DNA of 14,483 bases from Methanobacteriota archaeon (lineage in GTDB: Archaea > Altiarchaeota > Altiarchaeia > IMC4 > QMZM01): assembly GCA_021731385.1 (NCBI GenBank), contig JAKFXM010000147.1, positions 1 to 14,483 on the forward strand. The letters are read 5' to 3'. Made by a program: the position numbers and the translations under genes. Position 1 is the first letter of the stretch; every line of letters starts with the position of its first letter. Below the pieces are notes generated by a model, which was not told the origin of the DNA, did not search any database, and worked only from the letters and a program-made list of their open reading frames with translations. Below, piece after piece: positions 6,052 to 13,453 of this stretch.

Positions 6052-6875
6052 ATAGCACCTGGAATTTTAATTATTTCATCAAGCCTGAATGTTGGGCCGT
6101 CCTTGCAGACATATTTTGTGCCGAGAGTGCAATGCTGGCATTTCCCAAATCCGCACTTCATCCGCCTCTCAAGTGAAACATAAATGTTCCTGGGGCTGAT
6201 TCCAAGATTTGTAAGTTCCGCGTACATGGCCTTGTACATCACTGGTGGACCAACCATTATTGCTATTGATTTATTGGCATCTATTTCTATTAGTCTACAC
6301 AGATCGCTCACCAAGCCAAGCTCACCCGTCCAATTTGGATCTGCCTGATCAACTGTTATGCAGATATTAATGTATTTCTCCCAGATTTTGAATTCATCCC
6401 TGAAAAGAAGGTCACTTGGCGTCTTTGCTCCATAGAGAAAGTAAATCTTTTTGAATTTATTTCTATATTTAATTAAAGGGTAGATAAGCGATCTAAGTGG
6501 CGATATTCCTGTACCGCCTGTAGTTATTACTATATCCTTATTAGATAATAATTTTAACGGAAATCCGTTTCCATAAGGGCCTCTAACACCGACCTTATCT
6601 CCTATATTCAATCTGCAAATAGCATTGGTAACACTTCCACTTTCCCTTACGCATATCTGAAAATTTTTCTTGTTCTCCGGATCAGATGAAATTCCTATAG
6701 GCACCTCGCCAAAGCCAAAAAGTGAGACTTCCACAAATTGTCCAGGAATGAAACTGAATTTTCTCTGTTTATCGGTATCCTGAAATTTCAGGGTGAAGAG
6801 TTTTGTATTCTGCGTCAAATTCCTGACACCTTCAACAATTGCAATTTCAGGCAGATACGGATTTATTATTTTCAT
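6048..6875 (-). CDS. hydG: Group 3b hydrogenase gamma subunit, FAD/NAD(P)-binding oxidoreductase (HydG)
   Basis: HydG is the ferredoxin-NADP reductase-like subunit that exchanges electrons between NAD(P)H and the hydrogenase. In order it shows an FAD-binding barrel with FIPGQFVEVSL and PIGISSDPE (residues 43-66), RGPYGNGFP (98-106), the nucleotide-binding turn TTGGTGISPLRSL (118-130), FLYGAKTPSDLLF, and a C-terminal [2Fe-2S] motif CGFGKCQHC followed by Cys257 (241, 246, 249, 257). The start at 6875 was chosen because its ATG overlaps the hydB stop as ATGA and because the family motifs begin soon after; the frame stays open to 6944 but that part overlaps hydB. The predicted product has 275 residues. 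Its stop overlaps the hydD ATG. Confidence 0.93.
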   Translation of the reverse strand: MKIINPYLPEIAIVEGVRNLTQNTKLFTLKFQDTDKQRKFSFIPGQFVEVSLFGFGEVPIGISSDPENKKNFQICVRESGSVTNAICRLNIGDKVGVRGPYGNGFPLKLLSNKDIVITTGGTGISPLRSLIYPLIKYRNKFKKIYFLYGAKTPSDLLFRDEFKIWEKYINICITVDQADPNWTGELGLVSDLCRLIEIDANKSIAIMVGPPVMYKAMYAELTNLGISPRNIYVSLERRMKCGFGKCQHCTLGTKYVCKDGPTFRLDEIIKIPGAI

Positions 6876-7846
6876 CCTGTTCCAGACTGGAGTCTGTTCA
6901 ATATCCCCTTGATATCTATCCCTGCGGGACAGAATGTAATGCAACGCCCGCAGCCAACGCAGTCAACGACGCCCCGCTCAAGGGGCGCCCTTACAAACTT
7001 ATGATGATACCAGTTGTGAATCCTGTCCTGCAATTTTTCACGAAAGTTAATCCTGCCAAGTATAAGCGAAAATTCATAGAGCATACATGAATCATGAATT
7101 CTGCATCTGCACCCGCTTACTTTGTCGAGATTTATTTTGTCCTCAATGTCAAAGCAGTGGCATACAGGGCATACATAACTGCAGATTCCGCAACCAAGGC
7201 ATTTCTCGGCTATTTCTGCCCAGATTTTCCGGTCTGCGCCCTTTTCTATCGAGGATTTTATTCCCCCGAGGTTTAGTAGTTTACTCCCTGATTTTCCTGA
7301 TGCCTTATTATTTGTATTTATTTTCCTCTCTTCAAAAAATTTCGAATTTAGGATTTCCCTCCCGAATTTTGTTTTTGGGGTTGCAATGTAAAAATCTCCG
7401 GTATCTTCAAGAAAAAGGTCTGTAGCCCTGTTGTAATTATGATCCAATTCCGTATAGAATGCATTCGGTGTCCTTTTGTCATTAACTGTCACTATTATGG
7501 AATTCTTTCTTCTTTCAGAATAATGGGGGTCGTCTGTAAATATCCCGTCAAGAATCAGCAGTGCCTGAGCATCATAGGGATGGATTCCAAAGAGGAGGAT
7601 TCTTCTCCTGAATTTTGGTATCTTCACCCTATTTTTATTGAAATTCATAAGTGTATGCCTTGTTGGAAAGAAAATATTCTTTGGAGGCAGAATTGTCGTG
7701 CTGTAATCAAGTTCGATCTTTTTTTTACCTTTAATCTCTTCAAATAAATAGAGATCGCCCTTTCTTACAGGGGCATATACATCATACTTCCTCTGCAGGT
7801 CTTTTATCAGTGGAGCAATGTTTTCCTTTTTTATGATTATAGTCAT
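6872..7846 (-). CDS. hydB: Group 3b hydrogenase beta subunit, iron-sulfur protein (HydB)
   Basis: HydB is the Fe-S electron-transfer subunit of the NAD(P)-linked hydrogenase. The 324 residues contain FGIHPYDAQALLILDGIF (around 86-103), a family segment. They then show two ferredoxin-type [4Fe-4S] motifs: CLGCGICSYVC (216, 219, 222, 226, followed by PVCHC) and CVGCGRCITFCP (296, 299, 302, 306). GCRCRIHDSCM lies between them. The start at 7846 (MTIIIKKENIAPL) is where family-like sequence begins. The frame remains open upstream to 8038, but that extension is made of hairpin sequence and is unlikely to be native. No strong ribosome binding site is visible. It is the first gene of hydBGDA, and the stop overlaps the hydG start. 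Confidence 0.92.
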   Translation of the reverse strand: MTIIIKKENIAPLIKDLQRKYDVYAPVRKGDLYLFEEIKGKKKIELDYSTTILPPKNIFFPTRHTLMNFNKNRVKIPKFRRRILLFGIHPYDAQALLILDGIFTDDPHYSERRKNSIIVTVNDKRTPNAFYTELDHNYNRATDLFLEDTGDFYIATPKTKFGREILNSKFFEERKINTNNKASGKSGSKLLNLGGIKSSIEKGADRKIWAEIAEKCLGCGICSYVCPVCHCFDIEDKINLDKVSGCRCRIHDSCMLYEFSLILGRINFREKLQDRIHNWYHHKFVRAPLERGVVDCVGCGRCITFCPAGIDIKGILNRLQSGTG

Positions 7847-7876
7847 CTTTGTAATACGGACTTTATCTCCCGAATC

Positions 7877-8075
7877 AGAAACTATAAGTTTCTTGTTGGG
7901 CCCGAATTTGCTTTCAGCAAATTGGGCCCAAAAACTGCTTTGCAGTTTTTCGGGCACAAAAATTTCCTGAACGGAAATTTTTGCTTGCAACCGACAGCTT
8001 TGCTGTCGGGCAGTTGCAGCCTTTGGCTGCAACTCCAAAAATTCGCTTTGCGAATTTTTCCAATTCCTTTGGAAT
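7877..8075. repeat. Array of eight chained hairpins between ilvD and hydB
   Basis: On the plus strand: AGAAACT-ATA-AGTTTCT (7877-7893); a long stem TTGGGCCC plus AATTTGCT, with one bulged G, against AGCAAATT plus GGGCCCAA (7896-7931); AAAAACTGC/GCAGTTTTT (7930-7950, loop TTT); CAAAAATTTCC/GGAAATTTTTG (7957-7983); CCGACAGC-TTT-GCTGTCGG (7991-8009); AGTTGCAGCC/GGCTGCAACT (8012-8034, loop TTT); AAAAATTCGC/GCGAATTTTT (8037-8059, loop TTT); ATTCC-TTT-GGAAT (8063-8075). These fill most of the 257-nt gap; no gene is seen there. The region probably also holds the hydB promoter or mRNA leader. Confidence 0.92.
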
Positions 8076-8103
8076 CTTTCGGGTCGGCAAAATTTTTCTT
8101 GTC

Positions 8104-9753
8104 TCAGACAAATACGGCCCCCATGTCAGCAGATCCAACCATTCTTGAATATCTCCCTAAAACACCACTTAATTTCTTCTCAGGCCTTTTCCAATTTTTG
8201 AGTCTTTTCTGGATTTCATTCCCTGAAATTTTAATATCAAGCCTTCTGTTTGGAATGTCAATTTGTATAATATCATTTTCCTGAACTATCGCAATAGGCC
8301 CTCCTTCTGCTGCCTCAGGGCTTATATGGCCTACACAGGGACCCCTTGTTCCACCAGAGAATCTCCCGTCAGTAATCAACACAACTGACTCACCAAGCCC
8401 CATTCCTGTAATTGCTGATGTCGGAGCAAGCATTTCCCTCATTCCCGGCCCGCCTTTTGGACCTTCATAGCGGATTACAACAACATTTCCGCTTTTTATC
8501 TTTCCGCTTAAAATTGCCTTGTTTGCATCCTCCTCTAAATTGAAAACCCTTGCAGGACCTTCATGGACCATAATCCTTTGGCTTACGGCGGTTTGTTTTA
8601 CAACGGCCCCGTCCGGTGCTAAATTTCCTGTCAAGACTGCAATTCCGCCTTCCTTATGGAATGGATCATTCAATGGCCGTATAACATCTGCATTATAAAC
8701 AATGCCTTCAGATGCAATCTCCTTTATTGTTTTCCCTGTAACTGTGGGATTATCCTTCAGTCTGCTTTTCAGTACATTCAATACTGCCGGAATTCCACCT
8801 GCAAATTCCAGGTCTTCCATAAAGTACCTCCCGCCAGGAAGAAGGTCTGCTATATGCGGGGTTCTTCTGCTTATGTCATCGAACAATTTCAATGGAATTT
8901 TAATTCCGGCCTCCCTTGCTATCGCCGGTATGTGAAGTGCCGTATTTGTAGAACCACCCAATGCCATGTCAACCATTATGGCATTTTCAAATGCATTCCT
9001 TGTCATGATTTTTCCTGGAACAGTATCGTTTTTTACAAGTTCAACTATCTTTTTGCCGGAATTAAATGCAATCCTTCTCTTTTCTGCTGAAACCGCCAAT
9101 GCTGTTGCGCAACCCTTAAGCGACATGCCCATTGCCTCAGAAACGCAAGCCATTGTATTCGCAGTATAGAGGCCTTGGCAAGAGCCAACACCGGGGCATG
9201 CACATGTTTCCAATGATTCAAATTCCTCCTGTGTTATCTCACCCTTCTTTAATCTACCTATAGCCTCAAATGTATCCCCAACAAGAGAAAGCCGTCTTCC
9301 TTTGTATCTCCCGGAGAGCATAGGTCCCGCCGTTACAACTATTGAGGGAATATTTACCCTTGCAGCAGCCATCAGCATTCCGGGTGTGATTTTGTCACAA
9401 TTGGTAAGAAGCACAAGTCCGTCAAATGAGTGAGCCATTGCAATTGTTTCTACCATGTCTGCAATCAATTCCCTTGATGGAAGTGAATATCGCATTCCCT
9501 CATGACCCATCGCAATTCCGTCACATATTCCGGGAATTCCAAAAAAGAAGGGAACTCCCCCTCCAGTATGGACTCCCTTTTCAATAAATCTCTCCAAATC
9601 CCGCATCCCTATATGCCCGGGAATTATATCTGTAAAACTTGTCGCAACACCGATAAAGGGCTTTTCAATCTCCTCCTTTGTAAGACCAGTAGCATAGAGA
9701 AGTGCCCTCGCAGGCATCCGCTCAATGCCTTTTTTTATTTTGTCTGATTTCAT
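8104..9753 (-). CDS. ilvD: Dihydroxy-acid dehydratase
   Basis: IlvD converts 2,3-dihydroxy-3-methylbutanoate and its methylpentanoate homologue to the 2-keto acids in valine, leucine and isoleucine synthesis. The 549 residues match the family length. Signatures are FTDIIPGHIGMRDL, GICDGIAMGHEGM, TNCDKITPGMLMAA (Cys119), CPGVGSCQGLYTANTMAC (Cys185, Cys191, Cys201), DMALGGSTNTALH, YEGPKGGPGM and LITDGRFSGGTRGPCVGHISPEA. PGH in place of the PCN of the [2Fe-2S] Mycobacterium type resembles the oxygen-labile E. coli enzyme, which fits an anaerobe. Its leader is the 66-nt gap after the Cys-rich surface gene. No hairpin element lies within the gene, but an array begins 29 nt past its stop. Confidence 0.96.
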   Translation of the reverse strand: MKSDKIKKGIERMPARALLYATGLTKEEIEKPFIGVATSFTDIIPGHIGMRDLERFIEKGVHTGGGVPFFFGIPGICDGIAMGHEGMRYSLPSRELIADMVETIAMAHSFDGLVLLTNCDKITPGMLMAAARVNIPSIVVTAGPMLSGRYKGRRLSLVGDTFEAIGRLKKGEITQEEFESLETCACPGVGSCQGLYTANTMACVSEAMGMSLKGCATALAVSAEKRRIAFNSGKKIVELVKNDTVPGKIMTRNAFENAIMVDMALGGSTNTALHIPAIAREAGIKIPLKLFDDISRRTPHIADLLPGGRYFMEDLEFAGGIPAVLNVLKSRLKDNPTVTGKTIKEIASEGIVYNADVIRPLNDPFHKEGGIAVLTGNLAPDGAVVKQTAVSQRIMVHEGPARVFNLEEDANKAILSGKIKSGNVVVIRYEGPKGGPGMREMLAPTSAITGMGLGESVVLITDGRFSGGTRGPCVGHISPEAAEGGPIAIVQENDIIQIDIPNRRLDIKISGNEIQKRLKNWKRPEKKLSGVLGRYSRMVGSADMGAVFV

Positions 9754-9819
9754 AAACCTGAGACCTACTCAATATTAGCAGAAATTTAGTCAAATTCATC
9801 ACACTTATTGAGAGCAAAT

Positions 9820-10638
9820 TCAGCAACTACCAGTACAGTCACAATCTACAGGTACGCAATTCACGCCAAAATCTGCGGGACATACATAGTCGCCAACACC
9901 ACAATCATAGCGGGTGTTGCATATCCATACATAACCACTACCAATAATTGTCGTTGTGGTTACTGAAGTTGTGGTTGTTGTTGTAGTGGTTGTAGTAGTT
10001 GTTGTCGTGGTAACGCAAGCTCCAACACAGCAGTTACTACCATAGTCCGAAGAATCCTTCCACTCGCCGGGGGAGCAATCTTTGGTTGTGCGATCACAAG
10101 ATAGTCCACCATATTCTGCACATGTCTTAAACGGTGACTTATAGGCACCTGCCCCATAAAGACCACGAAGTTTACCTGACTCTGTACGGGAGATAGAAGC
10201 TGTTCCTATCGTACCAGTGAAATTTATACTAACACTTAGTACAAATGCATCACCATCCCTGTGAAGTCCTGCAACAGTACAATTCTCCCCCATTATTATA
10301 AACTCCTTTATGGATGGAACAGCGACTTTTCCTGCAGTTATATTACATTTAGCCCCATCCTCATTCGTTATATCTATTCCGGTTACTGTTATCTCATAAC
10401 TTGCACCGTTTATGAACATTCCTGAGAAATTTCCACCTGTAGTTAATATTACCATAGTCATAATCGGCTTTATTACTGAAAATCCGGAAAATGTCGCAGC
10501 TGGAGAGGGTTCAATATTGAATACCCCCAGATACCACATGGATACACCAATTATTAGAATTATGATGATCGCCCAGCCGTAATTCATTATGTATTCAAAT
10601 GCGCCCTGACCCTTTTTTTCATTTAATTTTGAATTCAT
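9820..10638 (-). CDS. Class III signal peptide protein with poly-Thr linker and Cys-rich C-terminus
   Basis: The 272-residue product begins with a short basic leader (MNSKLNEKKG) before QGAFEYIMNYGW and a hydrophobic stretch to about residue 40. This is the archaeal class III (pilin-like) signal, normally cut before the Gln by an EppA-type prepilin peptidase. A beta-rich region (45-165) with several N-x-S/T sites follows, then a Cys-rich segment (CAEYGGLSC, DCSPGEW, NCCVGAC), a linker of 15 threonines plus SVTTTT, and a second Cys-rich end (WICNTRYDCGVGDYVC, NCVPVDCDCTGSC). The Thr run is a likely O-glycosylated stalk and the cysteines probably form disulfides outside the cell. It lies 8 nt after the 183-residue secreted protein, so they are probably co-transcribed. 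The exact function is unknown; a pilus or surface-fibre subunit is the best guess. Confidence 0.85.
   Translation of the reverse strand: MNSKLNEKKGQGAFEYIMNYGWAIIIILIIGVSMWYLGVFNIEPSPAATFSGFSVIKPIMTMVILTTGGNFSGMFINGASYEITVTGIDITNEDGAKCNITAGKVAVPSIKEFIIMGENCTVAGLHRDGDAFVLSVSINFTGTIGTASISRTESGKLRGLYGAGAYKSPFKTCAEYGGLSCDRTTKDCSPGEWKDSSDYGSNCCVGACVTTTTTTTTTTTTTTTSVTTTTIIGSGYVWICNTRYDCGVGDYVCPADFGVNCVPVDCDCTGSC
9951..10014 (-). repeat. ACN trinucleotide tract coding for a poly-threonine linker
   Basis: All four Thr codons are mixed here (ACA, ACT, ACC, ACG), giving 15 consecutive Thr, Ser-Val, then four more Thr. The mixed codon use suggests the amino acid run is kept for the protein and is not a fresh slippage product. 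The tract separates two Cys-rich parts of the class III signal peptide protein. Confidence 0.85.
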
Positions 10639-10646
10639 GTTAGAAC

Positions 10647-11198
10647 TTAAGGAGAGATTATACCACTTACCTTTCCATTACAACATGCTTGATCGTAATG
10701 ACCTACACCACTATTCCTGACACATCCGTCTCCTGTGCATGAACCGGGTGCTCCATGAGGTCTTGTCGCTGAAACCCAATCAGTGCATGCTGAACAGTCA
10801 GCAGTAAGAGAGCAACCTATTGGTGGATTCGTATCCAAATCTAAAACCTGACCAGGAGTGAGAAGGGTGTCTTTATGCCATATTCCGGTAGTACCTGCAT
10901 CACCTTCATTTATCGTAAACGTCACTTTATCATTTTCTTCACCACAACCGGGATAGTCGGTATCATTTGGAAAAACAGGTATTATATACCATCCTTCACT
11001 TATTACTGTAAAACTTCCACATTCTGCAGAAGCAATATATGCCTTAATAACAGTTCCAACGGGTGCATTACTCCCACTGATCTTTACAGAACCATAGAAT
11101 GTTGATGTAACTGGCGTCGTAGTAGCACTCACAAGCAAAATTCCAATTGCTACAAATATGGATAGCAATATCAATATTACGATTATATCTTTTTTCAT
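10647..11198 (-). CDS. Secreted or membrane-anchored protein with FxG-x-APxGT domain and Cys-rich tail
   Basis: This 183-residue protein starts with MKKDIIVILILLSIFVAIGILLV, an N-terminal signal or anchor. A domain beginning FYGSVKISGSNAPVGTVIKAYI follows, running through WYIIPV and DKVTFTINEG to TGIWHKDTLLTPGQVLDLD. The tail has eight or more cysteines (CSLTADCSACTDW, GSCTGDGC, ACCNGK). The domain is shared with the neighbouring 146-residue protein, and the CC-containing tail resembles the Cys-rich parts of the class III protein. Its ATG overlaps the stop of the 146-residue gene (ATGA), so they are coupled. I do not recognise a named family; an extracellular adhesive or assembly role is inference. 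Confidence 0.75.
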   Translation of the reverse strand: MKKDIIVILILLSIFVAIGILLVSATTTPVTSTFYGSVKISGSNAPVGTVIKAYIASAECGSFTVISEGWYIIPVFPNDTDYPGCGEENDKVTFTINEGDAGTTGIWHKDTLLTPGQVLDLDTNPPIGCSLTADCSACTDWVSATRPHGAPGSCTGDGCVRNSGVGHYDQACCNGKVSGIISP

Positions 11199-11635
11199 AT
11201 TGGATCAACTGATAGTGAAATTAGATTCCAGCCATTTTTCAAATTTATTGTCTTTAATTTGGGTGTAACCGTCAAATCAATTTTCTGATTTGTATCAGGA
11301 TTCCAGATCCCCGTCTGATCAGCGATATATCTTTTCCCATCAAGACTAACCTTGAACGCCACAGTATCCCCATTCCTTCCGCCTTCAATTATTTCTTCGG
11401 TATCGGGATCATCACCATTGACCGAGAGGATCTTGTATGATCCATCATCCGCATATACTGTCGAGTCAGTAGGATAATGCACATTATTAATCCATGCAGA
11501 TATAACCGTTCCTATCGGTGCAGGATTCCCATTTATTGTCAGTTTTCCGCTGAAGTCTGATGAAGAGGATAAAGCAGCTACGATAATGACTATAGCCATT
11601 AACAACAGAATTATGCCAAATTTATTAATTTTCAT
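11195..11635 (-). CDS. Secreted or membrane-anchored protein with FxG-x-APxGT domain, ending within a GWNLIS motif
   Basis: The 146 residues begin with a hydrophobic signal or anchor (FGIILLLMAIVIIVAALS). They carry FSGKLTINGNPAPIGTVISAWI, KILSVNGDDPD, GDTVAFKVSLDG and TGIWNPDTNQKIDL, the same domain as the next protein. The chain ends INLKNGWNLISLSVDPI. In archaeal surface proteins NGWNLIS normally opens a longer beta repeat, as in the 220-residue neighbour, so this looks C-terminally shortened. It starts 3 nt after the 220-residue gene and its stop overlaps the next ATG. Function unknown; secreted surface component likely. Confidence 0.72.
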   Translation of the reverse strand: MKINKFGIILLLMAIVIIVAALSSSSDFSGKLTINGNPAPIGTVISAWINNVHYPTDSTVYADDGSYKILSVNGDDPDTEEIIEGGRNGDTVAFKVSLDGKRYIADQTGIWNPDTNQKIDLTVTPKLKTINLKNGWNLISLSVDPI

Positions 11636-11638
11636 TTT

Positions 11639-12301
11639 CTATAATGTTATTGTTTCGTTTATTATTAATGTAGTATTCTCAATTACATTTACCCAATACC
11701 CTCTACCCGGTGTTAGATTCTTAAATCCCCATAAGAAAGGGGGTAATTTAGGATCTACGACTATCAATGTCCGGTTATAATATTCATAAAGACGTCTCCA
11801 TTTCCCTTCTATTGAGGATAATGCTATTGATAGATTTTTACTATTAACTGAAGGATAGCCCATCATGTTCCATCCGTTATTTAAGGATGTATTAATTAGG
11901 GATATACTTGTTCTATTTATGTATATCCCCTCAATTTCCAATGTAGATGATTCATTTAATCTAATGTAATAACCATAGCTCCTATTTATACTATTCAATG
12001 TCCAACCACCTTCATTAACATCAAAAATTGCTGTTGGCCATCCATAACCATTATACTTCTTGAGCGTCCAATTCTTATTATATATGGAATCTACAAAAGA
12101 CCTTGTGCTTATATTAACCAGTTGATAGGGCGTGGATATCAGAGTACCACCCGTTGGAACTAAGATACTGAAATGCTGCACTTCCTTAACCTCAAAACCT
12201 CTTGTTTCTGATTTAATGCCTGTATTAATTGCATATGTTGATACTGCAGAGATAATAGCAACAAAAATAATTATATATATAAATTTGTAATGCTGGACCA
12301 T
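11639..12301 (-). CDS. Secreted or membrane-anchored protein with two GWN-type beta repeats
   Basis: The 220-residue protein has an N-terminal hydrophobic segment (FIYIIIFVAIISAVSTYAI). Two related halves follow. The first runs from HFSILVPTGGTLISTPYQLV to GYYIRLNESSTLEIEGI. The second runs from ISLINTSLNNGWNMMGYPSV to GRGYWVNVIENTTLII. Each shows a G-x-L/N-hydrophobic-P start, a W-x-x-L/LYEYYN centre and a Y-Y/W-hydrophobic end, so it is an internal duplication. Many N-x-S/T sites suggest glycosylation outside the cell. It begins 5 nt after the fni stop, so it may be read from the fni transcript although the functions are unrelated. No named family recognised. Confidence 0.75.
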   Translation of the reverse strand: MVQHYKFIYIIIFVAIISAVSTYAINTGIKSETRGFEVKEVQHFSILVPTGGTLISTPYQLVNISTRSFVDSIYNKNWTLKKYNGYGWPTAIFDVNEGGWTLNSINRSYGYYIRLNESSTLEIEGIYINRTSISLINTSLNNGWNMMGYPSVNSKNLSIALSSIEGKWRRLYEYYNRTLIVVDPKLPPFLWGFKNLTPGRGYWVNVIENTTLIINETITL

Positions 12302-12306
12302 TTTAC

Positions 12307-13326
12307 TTAATTATGATTTTCTTTATATATTCTAATGTAGTTCTTTATATATTTACCACTCAACCCATTAATATTCTTTGACCCCGTAAGAAACATTACA
12401 ATCTTTAGTTCTGCTATAAATTTGTCGAGGAACTTTCTAACGCCTTTTTTCCCTTGTGTTTTCCATGCTTTAAGTACTGGAAGGGCTATTCCAACACATT
12501 CTGCCCCAACGGCAATTGCCTTTGCAGCATCAAGTCCGGTCCTTATTCCACCCGAACCAATAATCGGAATCTTTAACCTTGAAATCTCACTAATGCTCTC
12601 TGCGGTTGGAATTCCCCAATTAGAGAATGTCCTGCCTATTTCTCTTATATCTTCATTCCCCCGATAGCTTTCTACCAAGCCCCATGATGTTCCTCCCAGG
12701 CCTGCAACATCTATTGCATCTACCTTCAATTCTTTTGCAGTCTCATAGGAAATTCCACACCCGGTCTCCTTTATAATTACAGGATATTTCAATTTTCTTG
12801 AAATTTCATTTATCTTTTTTATAAGATCAGAGAAATTTTTATTTCCTTCCGGCTGGATTACCTCCTGCAATGGATTTAAGTGAAGAGCAATAGCATCTGC
12901 ATCAATCATCTCAACTGCCTTTCTGCATTCCTGAATGTCATAGCCATAATTCAGTTGAACTGCGCCAAGATTTGCTATTAGAAAGATGTCAGGGGCAATA
13001 TCCCTGACTTTATAAGTCTCTGCAAATTCTTCATTCTCTATTGCCATCCTCTGGCTCCCTACTCCAAATCCTATGCCAAATTCCTGCGAGATTTCAGCAA
13101 TATCCCTGTTTATCTTCAGGGCCTCTTCAGCACCGCCTGTCATTCCTTCGATGATAATGGGAAAATTCAGCCTTTTTCCGAGAAATTTTATTTCAAGATT
13201 AATTTCATCAAAATCAATCTCGGGAAGTGCCTTATGGATAAGACGAATTTCATCAAATCCCGTGTACCCGGATTCTACATCCTTTTCGATGCATATCTCC
13301 AAATGTTCGACCTTCCGGTTTTTCAT
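12307..13326 (-). CDS. fni: Type 2 isopentenyl-diphosphate delta-isomerase (FMN-dependent)
   Basis: Fni interconverts IPP and DMAPP, using reduced FMN, for isoprenoid lipid synthesis. The 339-residue form begins MKNRKVEHLEICIEKDVES, the usual family start. It continues with HKALPEIDFDEINLE, EGMTGG (60-65), GFGVGSQR, LHLNPLQEVIQPEGN (149-162, containing conserved substrate-binding residues), KETGCGIS, DVAGLGGTSW, and the FMN phosphate site GSGGIRTGLDAAKA. The ATG at 13326 was chosen on homology. The frame is open upstream to 13539, but that extension consists of two palindromic modules. No ribosome binding site is seen; ATATAAATTATAT lies just before the ATG. It is downstream of ipk on the same strand, a common archaeal pairing. 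Confidence 0.94.
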   Translation of the reverse strand: MKNRKVEHLEICIEKDVESGYTGFDEIRLIHKALPEIDFDEINLEIKFLGKRLNFPIIIEGMTGGAEEALKINRDIAEISQEFGIGFGVGSQRMAIENEEFAETYKVRDIAPDIFLIANLGAVQLNYGYDIQECRKAVEMIDADAIALHLNPLQEVIQPEGNKNFSDLIKKINEISRKLKYPVIIKETGCGISYETAKELKVDAIDVAGLGGTSWGLVESYRGNEDIREIGRTFSNWGIPTAESISEISRLKIPIIGSGGIRTGLDAAKAIAVGAECVGIALPVLKAWKTQGKKGVRKFLDKFIAELKIVMFLTGSKNINGLSGKYIKNYIRIYKENHN

Positions 13327-13349
13327 TGTGATATAATTTATATTGCAAG

Positions 13350-13429
13350 TTAATATGATTTTGCAAAGCAAAATCATAGCTCCGAAATTCTCCGAATTTC
13401 GGATTAAAATTTGCCATAAGGCAAATTTT
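13350..13429. repeat. Double-hairpin module plus third hairpin upstream of fni
   Basis: TTAAT (13350-13354), arms ATGATTTTGC (13355-13364) and GCAAAATCAT (13368-13377) around AAA, AGCT (13378-13381), arms CCGAAATTC (13382-13390) and GAATTTCGG (13394-13402) around TCC, ATTAA (13403-13407). A third palindrome, AAAATTTGCC (13406-13415) with GGCAAATTTT (13420-13429), follows, just as AAAATTTTGC follows the module at 5952-6006. The fni promoter or leader must overlap or flank this. Confidence 0.9.
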
Positions 13430-13453
13430 TTGACTTTATTTATAGAATTTGAT

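Noticed and set aside
5799..6176. Plus-strand open frame across the hydD array
   Set aside because: The encoded sequence is translated palindrome plus the antisense of hydG. It has no ribosome binding site and no recognisable domain.
6048..6944. hydG starting at 6944
   Set aside because: That start would overlap hydB by more than 70 nt. The ATG at 6875 overlaps the hydB stop as ATGA and matches the family start.
6872..8038. hydB starting at 8038 with a 64-residue N-terminal extension
   Set aside because: The extension is encoded almost entirely by the hairpin array, and family-like sequence starts at MTIIIKKENI (7846). There is no coupled upstream stop as in hydD to support the distant start.
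7877..8075. CRISPR array
   Set aside because: Repeats are not identical or evenly spaced, spacers are absent, and the units are chained palindromes with different stems. No cas genes are present.
8656..9169. Plus-strand open frames opposite ilvD
   Set aside because: They mirror a well-conserved dehydratase gene on the minus strand and show no family motifs of their own.
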